The notes under the pieces are model-generated. The model searched no databases, was not told the DNA's origin, and worked only from the letters and a program-made list of their open reading frames with translations. The position numbers and the translations under genes were made by a program. A stretch of 64,000 bases of DNA from positions 682,001 through 746,000 of the forward strand of contig NZ_CP102096.1 in the NCBI RefSeq assembly GCF_024582835.1. The letters run 5' to 3'. Shown piece after piece: positions 40,614-51,366 of this stretch; positions within the stretch are counted from its first letter, which is position 1; the number at the start of each line of letters is the position of its first letter. The stretch comes from Vibrio japonicus (lineage in GTDB: Bacteria; Pseudomonadota; Gammaproteobacteria; Enterobacterales; Vibrionaceae).

Positions 40614-41513
40614 TTACTCTTCAGTCGTTTCTGGAAGAGGCTCTTCGTCGGGGACGGTTACTTGAATTTGTAACACGCGTCGGTTATCTGCTGAGGTGAC
40701 TTTAAAGCTATAGCCTTCGATATCCACGACTTCACCGCGTGAAGGTAGGTGACCGAATGCTGTCATGACCATACCACCAACAGTGTCGACCTCTTCATCG
40801 CTGAACGACGTTTTGAAACTTCCATTGAACTCTTCGATGGTTGTTAAAGCTTTCACTGAATAGGTATGCTTACTCAGCTTACGGATATCCAGCTCTTCTT
40901 CATCATCGAATTCGTCTTCAATTTCACCCACGATTTCTTCAAGGATGTCTTCGATGGTGACAAGGCCAGAAACGCCTCCGAACTCATCGACAACAATTGC
41001 CATGTGATAACGTTCCTCACGGAATTCTTTTAGTAGACGATCTACTCGTTTACTTTCAGGAACAACCACCGCAGGACGGATAACTTGTTCGATATCAAAT
41101 GGCGCACAGTCTGAGCCTAAGTATTTTAGTAAGTCCTTCGCAAGCAGGATGCCTTCTACATGGTCTTTATCTTCACTGATGACAGGGTAGCGCGAGTGCG
41201 CTGCATCGGTGATAAGGTTAACCAGTGCGTCGAGATCGTCGCTACGGTCAACGGTAACCATTTGCGAGCGTGGGATCATGATATCGCGCACTCGCATTTC
41301 AGCGATCTCCATAACACCTTCGAGCATGTCTCGAGTGTCATGGTCAATCAGGTCATTTTCTTCAGAATCGCGGATAACTTCTACAAGTTCTTGGCGATCT
41401 TTAGGTTCACCCTGGAAGATTTGACCTAGGCGGCCGAAGAAGGACTTTCTACTCGGACCTTCAGATTTTTCTTTCTTACCTTCTAGAGATGAGGTCGAAT
41501 TGTCTTCGTTCAT
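40614..41513 (-). CDS. corC: CorC/YbeX CBS-domain protein
   Basis: CorC/YbeX is a cytoplasmic protein linked to magnesium and cobalt efflux and to ribosome maturation with YbeY and YbeZ. The 299-residue short form lacks the membrane DUF21 domain of other family members. Two CBS motifs (about residues 65-190; [33 protein letters not shown]) are followed by the CorC-HlyC domain ([20 protein letters not shown]). It precedes lnt and follows ybeY after 69 bases. Confidence 0.95.
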   Translation of the reverse strand: MNEDNSTSSLEGKKEKSEGPSRKSFFGRLGQIFQGEPKDRQELVEVIRDSEENDLIDHDTRDMLEGVMEIAEMRVRDIMIPRSQMVTVDRSDDLDALVNLITDAAHSRYPVISEDKDHVEGILLAKDLLKYLGSDCAPFDIEQVIRPAVVVPESKRVDRLLKEFREERYHMAIVVDEFGGVSGLVTIEDILEEIVGEIEDEFDDEEELDIRKLSKHTYSVKALTTIEEFNGSFKTSFSDEEVDTVGGMVMTAFGHLPSRGEVVDIEGYSFKVTSADNRRVLQIQVTVPDEEPLPETTEE

Positions 41514-41582
41514 TGTTTCTCATTTAAGTAACGCTATCAGAAGTGTGATAGCACACATAGGCTAATTTTTGATGTTTCTAAA

Positions 41583-42050
41583 TTAGCTTTGTTTTTCAGC
41601 AATATAGGGGTCTTCAAAACCCATAGATTGCATGATTTCTGTTTCGAGAGACTCCATCTCTTCAGCTTCGTCATCCTCGATATGATCATAACCTAGCAGA
41701 TGCAGGCTGCCATGTACAACCATATGCGCCCAATGTGCCATCAAGGGCTTATCTTGTTCTGCGGCTTCGCGCTCAACCACCTGGCGACAAATGATGAGAT
41801 CGCCCAGTAAGTCAATCTCCATTCCCGGTGGTGCTTCAAACGGAAATGACAGCACGTTGGTTGGTTTATCTTTGCCGCGGTAATCGTGATTAAGCTGGTG
41901 GCTCTCTTCTTCGTCGACAATACGAACGGTGACTTCTGCCTGAGGCTGAAATTTTTCCACCGCTCGACTTAGCCAATGATGAATGTCGTCAAACTGAGGT
42001 AACCCATTTTCATCTTCGACAGCTAGCTGAAGATCAAGTTCGATACTCAT
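41583..42050 (-). CDS. ybeY: Endoribonuclease YbeY (16S rRNA maturation)
   Basis: YbeY is a metallo-endoribonuclease in 16S rRNA 3' processing and ribosome quality control. The 155 residues carry the zinc motif [11 protein letters not shown] with three histidines, and [19 protein letters not shown]. Its start overlaps the ybeZ stop (ATGA), so it is coupled to ybeZ. Confidence 0.97.
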   Translation of the reverse strand: MSIELDLQLAVEDENGLPQFDDIHHWLSRAVEKFQPQAEVTVRIVDEEESHQLNHDYRGKDKPTNVLSFPFEAPPGMEIDLLGDLIICRQVVEREAAEQDKPLMAHWAHMVVHGSLHLLGYDHIEDDEAEEMESLETEIMQSMGFEDPYIAEKQS

Positions 42051-43150
42051 GATTCTTTGCTCTCATCCACCGAAACGTTTTCCATTGGGCTATTTTGAGT
42101 GTCCAATAGTTTCGCTTCGCGTTCCTCTCTACGGCGTTTCTCGTATTCTTTACGCTCTTTCTGGTCTTGTGCTTCCCATTTTTCATAGGCGTTAACAATA
42201 CGCGCAACGACAGGGTGGCGGACCACATCATCCGATTGGAAGAAATTGAAGCTGATCTCGTCGACTTCATTCAGCACTTCAATGGCATGACGTAAACCAG
42301 ATTTCGCGCCTCTTGGTAAGTCAATCTGAGTGACGTCACCAGTGATAACAGCGCGTGAATTAAAGCCAATACGGGTTAGGAACATTTTCATCTGTTCCAC
42401 AGTGGTGTTCTGACTTTCATCAAGAATAATAAACGCGTCGTTAAGTGTACGACCACGCATGTACGCCAGTGGAGCAACTTCAATCACGTTACGCTCAATA
42501 AGCTTCTCTACGCGTTCAAAGCCTAGCATCTCGAATAATGCGTCGTATAGTGGACGAAGGTATGGATCGACTTTTTGGCTTAAATCGCCAGGCAAGAAGC
42601 CCAGTTTTTCACCAGCTTCGACTGCAGGGCGAGTCAGCAAAATACGACGAATTTCTTGGCGCTCAAGTGCATCAACAGCAGCGGCAACCGCTAGGTAAGT
42701 TTTACCCGTACCAGCAGGACCAACACCGAAAGAGATGTCGTGTGTCACCATGTTGACCAAGTACTGAGCCTGGTTTGGTGTACGCGGTTTGATTACGCCT
42801 TTTTTCGTCTTGATAAAGACTTCTTTGCCGTGCTCGATATTCGACTCTGTGTTTTGCTCCAAAATCCCGGTTTCTTTAATAGCCAAGTGGATTTCTTCTG
42901 GCTCGATATCTGGAATGTTGCCACGAACGGGCGCGGTGTTAACGTACAGAGTTTTGATGATTTCAAGCGCAGCCGCTGAAGTATGAGGCTTGCCTACGAT
43001 CGTAAAGAAGTTACCACGGTAGCTGATTTCTACACCCAAACGGCGTTCTAAGTGTTTGATATTGTCGTCGAAAGGACCGCAAAGGCTAGCCAGGCGGCGA
43101 TTATCAGAAGGTTCTAGATCAATTTCTAGTGTTACGATTTTATTGCTCAA
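42047..43150 (-). CDS. ybeZ: PhoH-like ATPase YbeZ
   Basis: YbeZ is a PhoH-family NTPase that partners YbeY in rRNA processing. The 367 residues include an N-terminal KH-like RNA-binding part, Walker A GPAGTGKT at residues 144-151, [20 protein letters not shown], and Walker [12 protein letters not shown]. The C-terminal tail is highly charged ([20 protein letters not shown]). It is followed by ybeY with a four-base overlap; an imperfect hairpin lies between miaB and this gene. Confidence 0.96.
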   Translation of the reverse strand: MSNKIVTLEIDLEPSDNRRLASLCGPFDDNIKHLERRLGVEISYRGNFFTIVGKPHTSAAALEIIKTLYVNTAPVRGNIPDIEPEEIHLAIKETGILEQNTESNIEHGKEVFIKTKKGVIKPRTPNQAQYLVNMVTHDISFGVGPAGTGKTYLAVAAAVDALERQEIRRILLTRPAVEAGEKLGFLPGDLSQKVDPYLRPLYDALFEMLGFERVEKLIERNVIEVAPLAYMRGRTLNDAFIILDESQNTTVEQMKMFLTRIGFNSRAVITGDVTQIDLPRGAKSGLRHAIEVLNEVDEISFNFFQSDDVVRHPVVARIVNAYEKWEAQDQKERKEYEKRRREEREAKLLDTQNSPMENVSVDESKES

Positions 43151-43168
43151 AGTTGCCTCTCAATGTTT

Positions 43169-43210
43169 GCCATTGGGTAGAAACCCGATTGAGACCGGGC
43201 TTCTAATGGC
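43169..43210 (-). other. Intercistronic hairpin between miaB and ybeZ
   Basis: GCCATT...TAGAAACCCG and CGGGCTTCTA.ATGGC form a long imperfect stem around a short loop with no T run. It sits between two co-directional genes and looks like an mRNA processing or stability element more than a terminator. Confidence 0.45.
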
Positions 43211-43259
43211 GATAGGTATCTATATCTAAGATGGTAACTCAGACAGATATTTTCAAGCT

Positions 43260-44684
43260 TTAAGGCGTAAACGTTGCAACACCTAGCTCATCTTCGCGCT
43301 TGGTCTTCGCCATCATCTGCGTTGGAGAGATGATAGTACGTAGGTCCATGTCTTTTTCAGTACGTACGATTTCACCGCGTAGTGAGTTTGCAAATACGTC
43401 AGTGATCTTCACATCGACAAATTGACCAATCAGATCCGCGTTACCTTCAAAGTTAACGACACGGTTGTTCTCTGTACGAGCACGCAGCTCCATCAGGTTT
43501 TTCTTAGATGGACCTTCAACTAGAACACGCTGCTCTGTACCTAGCATTAGGCGAGAGTAACGCATAGCTTGGCTGTTGATTGTTTGTTGTAGTTCGTAAA
43601 GACGATCTTTCTTCTCTTGTTCAGGAATATCACATGGATAATCAGCGGCAGGCGTGCCTGGGCGAGGAGAGAAGATAAAGCTAAAGCTCATGTCGAAGTC
43701 GACGTCTTTGATTAGCTTCATAGTGTCTTGGAAGTCTTTATCTGTCTCACCTGGGAAACCAACGATAAAGTCAGAACTGATTTGAATATCAGGGCGTGCT
43801 TTACGCAGTTTACGGATGATTGACTTGTACTCAATGCCAGTGTGTGGGCGTTTCATCATTGTCAAAACGCGGTCACTACCACTTTGTACTGGCAGGTGTA
43901 GGAAGCTCACTAGTTCAGGTGTGTCTTCGTATACTGCGATGATGTCGTCAGTGAACTCTAGCGGGTGGCTAGTTGTAAAGCGAATACGGTCGATACCGTC
44001 AATCGAGGCAACCAGACGCAGTAAATCTGCAAATGAACAGATCTCACCATCGTGCATTGGACCACGGTATGCGTTTACGTTTTGGCCTAGTAGGTTGACT
44101 TCACGTACGCCTTGCTCAGCTAGCTGCGCGATTTCATATAGGACGTCATCCATTGGACGGCTGACTTCTTCACCACGAGTGTATGGTACAACGCAGTAAG
44201 TGCAGTACTTAGAACAGCCTTCCATGATTGAAACGAATGCCGTCGCGCCTTCTGCACGTGGTTCTGGCAGACGGTCAAATTTTTCAATCTCTGGGAAAGA
44301 GATATCCATTACAGGCGCATCATCTGATTGAGACTGTTTGATCATCTCAGGTAGACGGTGCAGCGTTTGTGGGCCGAAGATAACGTCAACAAACGGTGCA
44401 CGTTCACGAATGTGGTCGCCTTCTTGAGTCGCAACACAACCGCCCACACCGATCACAACGCCTTCTTTTTTATCTTTTAGCGTTTTCCAACGACCTAGCT
44501 GGTGGAATACCTTCTCTTGTGCTTTTTCGCGGATTGAACAGGTATTAAGTAGTAATACGTCTGCTTCTTCTGGTTCTTCTGTCAGCTCATAGCCGTTAGC
44601 CGCGTTCAGTAGATCCGCCATTTTTGATGAATCGTATTCGTTCATCTGGCAGCCCCAGGTTTTAATTAGCAGTTTTTTACTCAT
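43260..44684 (-). CDS. miaB: tRNA-2-methylthio-N6-dimethylallyladenosine synthase
   Basis: MiaB methylthiolates i6A37 of tRNAs that read codons starting with U. Its 474 residues contain the N-terminal cluster cysteines C12, C49 and C83 ([32 protein letters not shown]), the radical-SAM motif CSKYCTYC at C157, C161 and C164, and a C-terminal TRAM domain ([14 protein letters not shown]...). Among its substrates would be the tRNA-Tyr encoded at 17808-18463. Divergent from ubiF as in E. coli. Confidence 0.99.
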   Translation of the reverse strand: MSKKLLIKTWGCQMNEYDSSKMADLLNAANGYELTEEPEEADVLLLNTCSIREKAQEKVFHQLGRWKTLKDKKEGVVIGVGGCVATQEGDHIRERAPFVDVIFGPQTLHRLPEMIKQSQSDDAPVMDISFPEIEKFDRLPEPRAEGATAFVSIMEGCSKYCTYCVVPYTRGEEVSRPMDDVLYEIAQLAEQGVREVNLLGQNVNAYRGPMHDGEICSFADLLRLVASIDGIDRIRFTTSHPLEFTDDIIAVYEDTPELVSFLHLPVQSGSDRVLTMMKRPHTGIEYKSIIRKLRKARPDIQISSDFIVGFPGETDKDFQDTMKLIKDVDFDMSFSFIFSPRPGTPAADYPCDIPEQEKKDRLYELQQTINSQAMRYSRLMLGTEQRVLVEGPSKKNLMELRARTENNRVVNFEGNADLIGQFVDVKITDVFANSLRGEIVRTEKDMDLRTIISPTQMMAKTKREDELGVATFTP

Positions 44685-44973
44685 GTTGTTCGCTCGATCG
44701 TTAGTTTAAATTAAGGGAGCAAATCGCCCAATATTTCCAGTAAGTCACCGATGTTGCTTCAATATGGTGACCGAGTTTTAACCGCCCTCTCGGCGGATAA
44801 GCGGCGTATTGTACTGCTTTAAAAACCTACTGACTAGTGCTGTCACAAATTCTCTTAAAGCCTATATTGTATAGGGGTTTGCCCAGATAACGGGCAAGGT
44901 TTTTAGTTACATTTTAGTAGTGAAATCGTACAATAAAAAACAGCCAAATAATCAATATGATGAAGTACAAAAT
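44685..44973. other. Divergent intergenic region miaB-ubiF
   Basis: This non-coding interval should hold promoters for both genes. A small GC hairpin (ACCGCC...CGGCGG near 44780) and TTGCCC-N7-GGGCAA (44879-44897), followed by TTTTTA, are visible. The second is oriented like a terminator or leader attenuator in front of ubiF. No ORF or known RNA is recognised. Confidence 0.4.
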
Positions 44974-46128
44974 ATGAGCAGATATGATGTTGCCGTCATC
45001 GGTGGGGGCATGGTAGGCGCTGCTGTTGCATTGGGTTTTGCAAAGCAGGGCAGACAGGTTGTTGTCATTGAAGGGCAAGCGCCTCTTACTTATTCTCCAG
45101 ACCAGTCAATGGACATTCGAGTATCTGCGATATCTGAACACTCCGTCGAAATTCTTAGTAAGTTGGGGGCATGGCATCACGTATCAGACATGCGAGTATG
45201 CCCGTATCGCCGCCTAGAAACTTGGGAGCATCCCGATTGCCGTACTCGTTTCCATTCTGATGAGTTGAATATGGAACGCTTGGGCTACATCGTGGAGAAC
45301 CGTCTCATCCAATTAGGACTTTGGGCTGAGTTTGAGAAATATCCAAACCTAACGATCCGCTGCCCTGAAACGCTTAGCCAGATTGAGTTTGATACAGTCT
45401 CAAAGGTGACCTTGGCATCGGGCGATAGTTTCGAAGCCGATTTGGTGGTAGGGGCTGATGGGGCGAATTCCAAAGTTAGGGCGTTAGCTGGGATAGGTGT
45501 GACGGCATGGGATTATCGCCAGCACTGTATGCTCATCAATGTTGAAACCGAATTACCACAGCAAGACATTACATGGCAGCAATTTAATCCGTCAGGTCCG
45601 CGCTCGTTTCTTCCGTTATGTGGTCATCAAGGTTCTTTGGTTTGGTATGACTCACCGAAACGAATTAAACAGTTGTGTGGTATGTCTAAAGAGCAGCTAC
45701 GACAAGAAGTGATGGCGCATTTTCCCGCTGAGCTGGGAGAGGTTAAGGTGCTGCAGTTTGGTTCATTTCCACTGACACGCCGCCATGCACAAACGTACTT
45801 CAAGCAAGGGTGTGTGTTGGTTGGTGACTCTGCACATACGATTAACCCGCTGGCCGGGCAGGGGGTTAACTTAGGCTTTAAGGATGTAGAGGCGTTGTTA
45901 GAGGCGACGGAAGGAAAAGAAGTGCTGTCTATTGAACTGTTGAAAACATATGAACGAAAGCGCCGCCCAGACAACATGTTAATGCAGACGGGTATGGATT
46001 TTTTCTATAAAGGATTTAGCAATGATTTGGCTCCGCTGAAGTTTATGCGAAATGCAGCATTAAAAGTTGCCGAGAAGTCGGGGCCAATTAAAACGCAAGT
46101 ATTGAAGTACGCGCTTGGGTTAAAGTAG
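44974..46128 (+). CDS. ubiF: UbiF-type ubiquinone biosynthesis flavin monooxygenase
   Basis: This FAD-dependent hydroxylase belongs to the UbiH/UbiF/VisC family. The UbiF assignment (C6 hydroxylation of the ubiquinone ring) rests on the divergent position next to miaB, which is the E. coli arrangement. The dinucleotide motif VAVIGGGMVGAAVALG is at the N-terminus, VVGADGANSKVR (DG motif) is mid-protein, and VLVGDSAHTINPLAGQGVNLG (GD motif) follows. I choose ATG 44974 (384 residues); the frame extends 18 codons to GTG 44920, but those codons (KSYNKKQPNNQYDE) do not look like a family N-terminus. Confidence 0.88.
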   Translation: MSRYDVAVIGGGMVGAAVALGFAKQGRQVVVIEGQAPLTYSPDQSMDIRVSAISEHSVEILSKLGAWHHVSDMRVCPYRRLETWEHPDCRTRFHSDELNMERLGYIVENRLIQLGLWAEFEKYPNLTIRCPETLSQIEFDTVSKVTLASGDSFEADLVVGADGANSKVRALAGIGVTAWDYRQHCMLINVETELPQQDITWQQFNPSGPRSFLPLCGHQGSLVWYDSPKRIKQLCGMSKEQLRQEVMAHFPAELGEVKVLQFGSFPLTRRHAQTYFKQGCVLVGDSAHTINPLAGQGVNLGFKDVEALLEATEGKEVLSIELLKTYERKRRPDNMLMQTGMDFFYKGFSNDLAPLKFMRNAALKVAEKSGPIKTQVLKYALGLK

Positions 46129-46149
46129 GCACTTCAAACAATGAACAAT

Positions 46150-46179
46150 AAAAAACGCTGCCATTGGCAGCGTTTTTTT
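46150..46179. terminator. Bidirectional terminator ubiF/crr
   Basis: AAAACGCTGCC and GGCAGCGTTTT pair around three bases with A and T runs on both sides. It ends both the ubiF (plus) and crr (minus) transcripts. Confidence 0.93.
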
Positions 46180-46197
46180 AGATTCGCTAAGTGAGAA

Positions 46198-46707
46198 TTA
46201 CTTAGTTACACGTAGAACTGGTGTTTCACCAACAGTTACAGAGCCAGAAAGCTTGTGAAGCTCTTTGATTTCGTCCATGTTAGAGATAACAACTGGCGTT
46301 AGTGTCGATTTTGCTTTTTCTTCTAGAAGTGCCAAATCGAATTCGATGATTGTGTCACCTGCTTTTACAGATTGGCCTTCTTCAGCGATACGTGTGAAAC
46401 CTTCACCTTTTAGCTCAACAGTGTCGATACCGAAGTGAACAAATAGCTCTACGCCGTCATCAGATTCGATAGAGAATGCGTGGTTAGTCTCGAAGATCTT
46501 ACCGATAGTGCCGTTTACAGGAGCTACCATTTTGTTGCCTGCAGGCTTGATAGCAATACCGTCACCAACGATTTTCTCAGCGAAAACAACGTCTGGCACA
46601 TCTTCGATGTTTACGATCTCACCTGATAGAGGTGCGATGATTTCGATTGCACCAGCGTCAGCGCTGTCATCAGATACAAGCTTCTTAAGTTTATCAAACA
46701 GACCCAT
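46198..46707 (-). CDS. crr: PTS glucose-specific IIA component
   Basis: EIIA-Glc accepts phosphate from HPr, passes it to sugar permeases and, by its phosphorylation state, controls adenylate cyclase and inducer exclusion. The 169 residues carry the active-site histidine H91 in [15 protein letters not shown] and the supporting H76 in TNHAFSIES. It is last of ptsH-ptsI-crr on the minus strand, 106 bases after ptsI with a hairpin between, so it can be expressed differently from the first two. Confidence 0.98.
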   Translation of the reverse strand: MGLFDKLKKLVSDDSADAGAIEIIAPLSGEIVNIEDVPDVVFAEKIVGDGIAIKPAGNKMVAPVNGTIGKIFETNHAFSIESDDGVELFVHFGIDTVELKGEGFTRIAEEGQSVKAGDTIIEFDLALLEEKAKSTLTPVVISNMDEIKELHKLSGSVTVGETPVLRVTK

Positions 46708-46765
46708 TGTGTCATGCTCCTAACGTTTTTTATGTAATTCTGTCGAATTATAGTATACCAATCTT

Positions 46766-46797
46766 AAAAGATAGACGACTACTTTCGCCGTCTATCT
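46766..46797 (-). terminator. Hairpin between ptsI and crr (partial terminator?)
   Basis: AGATAGACGAC (46769-46779) and GCCGTCTATCT (46787-46797) pair with one mismatch around seven bases. On the minus strand TTTT follows and is then interrupted. It has a weak-terminator form and could set the ptsI:crr ratio. Confidence 0.6.
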
Positions 46798-46813
46798 CAT
46801 TGGAATTAACAGA

Positions 46814-48538
46814 TTATTGAGATTTCTCTGCGATGAACTTTTCAACAACGGCTTCGATTTCAGCCGCTGTTGGAAGCGACAACGCTTCTTCTGCCATCGC
46901 CTTCACTTCTGCGAAGTTAGAATTGCGGATCACTTTCTTCACTTTAGGGATAGAGATACCGCTCATTGAGAACTCATCAAGGCCCATACCTAGAAGTAGA
47001 AGCGTTGCACGCTCATCACCTGCTAGCTCACCACACATACCAGTCCACTTACCTTCAGCGTGAGAAGCATCGATAACTTGCTTGATCACGGTAAGTACCG
47101 CTGGTGATAGTGGGTTGTATAGGTGAGAAATCATCTCGTTACCACGGTCAACGGCTAGCGTGTACTGAGTTAGGTCGTTGGTGCCGATAGAGAAGAAAGC
47201 AACTTCCTTCGCTAAGTGGTGTGCGATTGCTGCTGCCGCTGGGGTTTCAACCATGACACCGGTTTCGATGTTTTCGTCGAAAGCAAGACCTTCAGCACGT
47301 AGCTCTGCTTTGTATTCTTCGATCGCTTTCTTAAGCTCACGGATTTCTTCAACAGAGATAATCATTGGGAACATGATACGTAGCTTACCGTGTGCAGAAG
47401 CACGTAGGATACCACGTAGCTGGTCGCGTAGGATTTCACGACGGTCCAAGCTGATACGAACGGCGCGCCAGCCTAGGAACGGGTTCATCTCCTGAGGAAG
47501 ATCCATGTATGGTAGATCTTTGTCGCCGCCGATATCCATTGTACGGATAATTACAGATTCGCCGTTCATGGCTTCTGCAACTTCTTTGTACGCTTGGTAT
47601 TGTTCGTCTTCAGTAGGCAGCGCAGTGCGGTCCATGAATAGGAATTCAGTACGGTACAAACCAACGCCTTCACCACCGTTACGGATGATGCCGTCGCAGT
47701 CTTTTACCGTACCGATGTTGCCGCATACTTCAACGCGGTGACCGTCAGTCGTCTCTGCGTGCAGGTCTTTCAGCTTCGCTAGCTCTTCTTTTTCAGCTTG
47801 GAATGCCGCTTTAACTGCTTTTGCTTCTTCTACTTCAGCTTCAGAAGGGTTTACAACGATCTTGTTGTTCATCGCGTCAAGAATCAGCATGTCGCCATTC
47901 TTCACTTTCTTAGTGATGTCGTTAGTACCAACGATAGCGGGAAGTTCTAGAGAGCGTGCCATGATTGACGTATGTGAAGTACGACCACCAATGTCACACG
48001 CGAAACCAAGAACGTAGTCTAGATTGATTTGAGCAGTTTCAGATGGTGTTAGGTCGTAAGCCACCAAGATGGCTTCTTCATTGATGTCGCTGAGAGAAAC
48101 GATGTTGATACCCAGTGCGTTTTTAACGAAACGAGTGCCGATGTCACGAATGTCCGTTGCACGCTCTTTTAAGTACTCATCGTCTAACGACTCAAGTGCA
48201 GCAGCTTGTTCTTCGATAACGGTGTGGATAGCGTTATCAGCGTGCATCTTGTCATTTTTGATAAGTGCTAGGATTTCTTCCTCTAGCTCTTCGTCTTCAA
48301 GAAGCATGATGTGACCTTCAAAGATCGCTTCTTTCTCTTCACCGAAGGTTTCTAGTGCTTTCTGTTTGATGGTCTCTAGTTGAGCTGAAGACTTGTTACG
48401 AGCGTCAAAGAAACGCGCAACTTCTGCTTCTACTTGATCATCAGAAATAGTGTTTGTGTTTAGGACAATTTCATCTTCTTGAAGTAGTAATGCTTTACCA
48501 ACAGCAATACCAGGAGATGCTAGGATGCCTGAAATCAT
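46814..48538 (-). CDS. ptsI: Phosphoenolpyruvate-protein phosphotransferase (Enzyme I)
   Basis: Enzyme I starts the PTS by taking phosphate from PEP and giving it to HPr. The 574 residues have the active histidine H189 in [21 protein letters not shown] and the PEP-binding TIM-barrel segments ([43 protein letters not shown]). It follows ptsH after 138 bases that contain a long hairpin. Confidence 0.99.
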   Translation of the reverse strand: MISGILASPGIAVGKALLLQEDEIVLNTNTISDDQVEAEVARFFDARNKSSAQLETIKQKALETFGEEKEAIFEGHIMLLEDEELEEEILALIKNDKMHADNAIHTVIEEQAAALESLDDEYLKERATDIRDIGTRFVKNALGINIVSLSDINEEAILVAYDLTPSETAQINLDYVLGFACDIGGRTSHTSIMARSLELPAIVGTNDITKKVKNGDMLILDAMNNKIVVNPSEAEVEEAKAVKAAFQAEKEELAKLKDLHAETTDGHRVEVCGNIGTVKDCDGIIRNGGEGVGLYRTEFLFMDRTALPTEDEQYQAYKEVAEAMNGESVIIRTMDIGGDKDLPYMDLPQEMNPFLGWRAVRISLDRREILRDQLRGILRASAHGKLRIMFPMIISVEEIRELKKAIEEYKAELRAEGLAFDENIETGVMVETPAAAAIAHHLAKEVAFFSIGTNDLTQYTLAVDRGNEMISHLYNPLSPAVLTVIKQVIDASHAEGKWTGMCGELAGDERATLLLLGMGLDEFSMSGISIPKVKKVIRNSNFAEVKAMAEEALSLPTAAEIEAVVEKFIAEKSQ

Positions 48539-48618
48539 AGCTTTACCTTAAATTGGTCAACTTTAAAAACGGGAGAATAATGAGTGTACTAACGATAATT
48601 AGTAGCTTAAATTCTGCT

Positions 48619-48667
48619 CTATTTCCAACAAAGCCATTTTGCTTTCACAAAATGGCTTTAGAAATAG
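48619..48667 (-). repeat. Long intercistronic hairpin between ptsH and ptsI
   Basis: AAAGCCATTTTG (48630-48641) and CAAAATGGCTTT (48648-48659) are perfect 12-bp arms with a six-base loop. CTATTTC (48619-48625) and GAAATAG (48661-48667) extend the stem after a small asymmetric bulge (four bases against one). There is no T run on the minus strand, so it is not a standard terminator. Confidence 0.85.
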
Positions 48668-48676
48668 TAGACCTGA

Positions 48677-48934
48677 TTAGTGCAGTTGATCCATTAGAGC
48701 AACTAGGTGGTCTACAGCTTGTTGAGCTTGTGGGCCCTCAGCTGAGATAGAAACTACTGTACCTTTTACTAGGCCAAGAGTTTGTAGTTTAAACAGGCTC
48801 TTTGCGCTAGCGCTTTTACCGTTAGAAGTCACAGTGATGTCCGCGTCAAATGATTTTGCTTCTTTCACGAACTGTGCCGCTGGGCGAGTGTGAAGACCGT
48901 TTTCAGCAGTGATTTCTACTTGCTTCTCGTACAT
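48677..48934 (-). CDS. ptsH: PTS phosphocarrier protein HPr
   Basis: HPr relays phosphate from Enzyme I to sugar-specific IIA domains. The 85 residues carry H15 in [13 protein letters not shown] and the conserved regulatory-site serine S46 in [12 protein letters not shown]. It is first in the ptsH-ptsI-crr group. GGGGT stands eight bases before the ATG on the minus strand. Confidence 0.99.
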   Translation of the reverse strand: MYEKQVEITAENGLHTRPAAQFVKEAKSFDADITVTSNGKSASAKSLFKLQTLGLVKGTVVSISAEGPQAQQAVDHLVALMDQLH

Positions 48935-49181
48935 GTTAAATACCCCAATTGATTTATATTTAGATAGTTTATTAACCAGATTTAGCTTAACTGCTAACTT
49001 TGTAATCTGCTACAAGCTGGGCACTGTGGCCGTTTCATAACTGATACTGGTTATCAATTTTTCACTTATGACTCCAATCTGTGTCGGATTTCATAGTGAG
49101 ATAAATTCTTACTAAGCTTTTTTATTTTGAAGCTAGAAATAAAACAATCCTGATATTACCAAAGGTGAAATAAGGATCAAC
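48935..49181. other. ptsH upstream region
   Basis: This AT-rich non-coding region lies between cysK's terminator and ptsH. It should contain the pts promoter(s). I looked for a CRP site (TGTGA-N6-TCACA) and found only poor matches, and no clear -35/-10 pair can be chosen. No ORF is present. Confidence 0.4.
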
Positions 49182-49208
49182 AAAAAAGCCCCTATAAGGG
49201 GCTTTTTT
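49182..49208 (-). terminator. cysK terminator
   Basis: AAAAAAGCCCC and GGGGCTTTTTT pair around a short TATA-containing loop. It is a strong intrinsic terminator past the cysK stop on the minus strand. Confidence 0.93.
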
Positions 49209-49234
49209 AGACGAAAATTTGATTTCGATACGTA

Positions 49235-50203
49235 TTACTGTTGGTTCTCTTTCTCGGTAAAGATGCCTGAAAATAGCGCAGTACTTAGGTATCGTTCACC
49301 TGAACTTGGTAATACAGTTACAATGTTTTTTCCTTCAAATTCAGGCAGTTCTGCTAGTCGGTTTGCAGCAACGACTGCTGCGCCTGAAGAAATACCCGCT
49401 AGGATACCTTCCTCTTCCATTAGGCGACGAGCCATTTCAATCGCTTCTTCAGAAGTTACTGTCTCAACGCGGTCTAGAAGCTCTAAATCTAAGTTTCCAG
49501 GGATAAAGCCCGCACCGATACCTTGAATTTTGTGTGGCGCTGGCTGAATTTCTTCACCTGCTAACGCTTGAGTGATGACTGGTGATTCAGCTGGCTCTAC
49601 TGCGACAGAAACAATGTTCTTACCTTTCTCACCTTTAATGTAACGGCTTGTACCTGTGATTGTACCGCCCGTACCAACGCCCGCTACGAATACATCGATC
49701 TCACCGTCTGTTGCATCCCAGATTTCTGGACCAGTGGTTTTCTCGTGGATTTCAGGGTTAGCTGGGTTGTTGAACTGCTGAAGAAGTAGGTACTTGTCAG
49801 GGTTGCTTGCAACGATCTCTTCTGCTTTTGCAATCGCACCTTTCATGCCTTTTGCTGCTTCTGTCAGTTCTAGGTTCGCACCCAGCGCTTTTAGAAGCTT
49901 ACGGCGTTCTAAGCTCATCGACTCAGGCATAGTCAGAGTCAGTTTGTAACCACGAGCCGCTGCTACGAAAGCAAGCGCAATACCCGTGTTACCACTTGTA
50001 GGTTCAACAAGTTCAACACCTGGCTTTAGTTTGCCTTGTTTTTCAGCATCCCAAATCATGCTTGCACCAATACGGCACTTAACACTAAAACTCGGGTTTC
50101 GCGATTCAATCTTAGCAAGTACTTTTCCTTTACTTACTTTATTTAGGCGAACGATAGGAGTGTTACCGATTGTTAGTGAATTATCTTCGTAGATTTTGCT
50201 CAT
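49235..50203 (-). CDS. cysK: Cysteine synthase A
   Basis: CysK (O-acetylserine sulfhydrylase A) makes cysteine from O-acetylserine and sulfide with PLP. I choose ATG 50203 ([20 protein letters not shown], 322 residues), with AAGGA eight bases upstream. The frame could extend ten codons, but that would add a non-homologous piece. The PLP lysine is K42 in [40 protein letters not shown] and GISSGAA are the phosphate- and substrate-binding loops. cysZ lies downstream on the plus-strand map but is transcribed upstream of cysK in the same direction, 216 bases away. Confidence 0.98.
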   Translation of the reverse strand: MSKIYEDNSLTIGNTPIVRLNKVSKGKVLAKIESRNPSFSVKCRIGASMIWDAEKQGKLKPGVELVEPTSGNTGIALAFVAAARGYKLTLTMPESMSLERRKLLKALGANLELTEAAKGMKGAIAKAEEIVASNPDKYLLLQQFNNPANPEIHEKTTGPEIWDATDGEIDVFVAGVGTGGTITGTSRYIKGEKGKNIVSVAVEPAESPVITQALAGEEIQPAPHKIQGIGAGFIPGNLDLELLDRVETVTSEEAIEMARRLMEEEGILAGISSGAAVVAANRLAELPEFEGKNIVTVLPSSGERYLSTALFSGIFTEKENQQ

Positions 50204-50418
50204 GGCGTGATCCTTCATCATCTTTATTAGCATTGAGCATAATTAACGCTCAAAGCCATTTATGTTCTATCAAAATTTAACTGTGTAGAGAGTAGGACAG
50301 CTGAAAAAACTAGAAAAGGATTAAAAAGTTATATGATATGAATATGCAGATGTGGGCACAAATTAAAGAGGGGAGAACGGCGAATTCCCCCTCATTTTCA
50401 AATTTTGTGATTTACGCT

Positions 50419-51156
50419 CTATTTCTTGAATTCATTAACCCACATCGCAGTTGCACCACAGACAGCGACAGGCATAACGATGAGGTTTAAAATAGGAATC
50501 GTAGTGAAAAATGACACTAGGGCACCAAACCCATATGCTTTACCTTGTTTTTGTTTCAAACTGTAACGCATATCATTGAAGCTCACTTTGTGATTATCAA
50601 AAGGGTAGTCACAATATTGAATAGCCAACATCCAGGCAGTAAAAGCAAACCATAGAACAGGCCCTACCGTCTGTCCGAGTCCTGGAATAAGTAATAGAAG
50701 AAAAAGGCCTATTGCTTTCGGTAAGACATAGACCAATTTTCTCCATTCGCGGCCGAGGACACGTGGGATATCTTTCACGACGGCAAGAGCGCCATCGTCA
50801 CTGACTTTTTGCTTGGTGAGGTGCTCTTCGACTTTTTCTGCGAGCAAGCCATTAAATGGTGCCGCGATAAAGTTTGCCAGAGTACTAAAGAAATAAGAGA
50901 ACGTTGCCAGAATCGTCAGTACAAGCAACGGCCATAAAATATAGCTCAACCAAGAAAGGAACGCTGGAAGTTGTCCCATTAACTGATTAATCCAAATATC
51001 GAGATTGGAAAACAGATAAAATAGTGCCCCACCAACAAGAATAATGTTGGTCAATAGAGGTAATAGAACGAATGGGCGAATACCTGGTGTTAGAGCAAGC
51101 TCTAAGCCGTAAAAAAAGTAGCCGAAGCCGGAACGTTTACGTGTTACAAAACTCAT
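50419..51156 (-). CDS. cysZ: Sulfate transporter CysZ
   Basis: CysZ is an inner-membrane sulfate permease that feeds cysteine synthesis. The 245 residues have four main hydrophobic segments. Family stretches visible are SGFGYFFYGLELALTPGIRPF, FIAAPFNGLLAEKVEEHL, and YCDYPFDNHKVSFNDMR near residue 190. It precedes cysK and is divergent from zipA, as in E. coli. Confidence 0.95.
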   Translation of the reverse strand: MSFVTRKRSGFGYFFYGLELALTPGIRPFVLLPLLTNIILVGGALFYLFSNLDIWINQLMGQLPAFLSWLSYILWPLLVLTILATFSYFFSTLANFIAAPFNGLLAEKVEEHLTKQKVSDDGALAVVKDIPRVLGREWRKLVYVLPKAIGLFLLLLIPGLGQTVGPVLWFAFTAWMLAIQYCDYPFDNHKVSFNDMRYSLKQKQGKAYGFGALVSFFTTIPILNLIVMPVAVCGATAMWVNEFKK

Positions 51157-51366
51157 AATTTAAAATCATTTAGTGGTTTAAAAACGAACGACCGTTATCT
51201 TAACAAGAAAAAAGCGTGTTCAAAATCACAACATTCTAGGAACTTCTAACATTAAGTTGTTCTAAAACAGGTGAGAGTTTTGGTAGAGTTACTATTAGTT
51301 AGGTTTAACCAGGTTCAATATCGTTACCTTTGAAGGCACGATTTCTTGAATAATTGAGAGTAAAAA
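51157..51366. other. Divergent region cysZ-zipA
   Basis: This 210-base non-coding region should carry the promoters of cysZ (minus) and zipA (plus). I see no strong palindrome and no ORF. TTGAGAG at 51353-51359 (GAGAG 51355-51359, spacing about seven) is the likely zipA ribosome site. Confidence 0.4.

Noticed and set aside
48935..49181. CRP site for the pts operon
   Set aside because: No TGTGA-N6-TCACA with an acceptable score by eye, even though CRP control of pts genes is known in E. coli.
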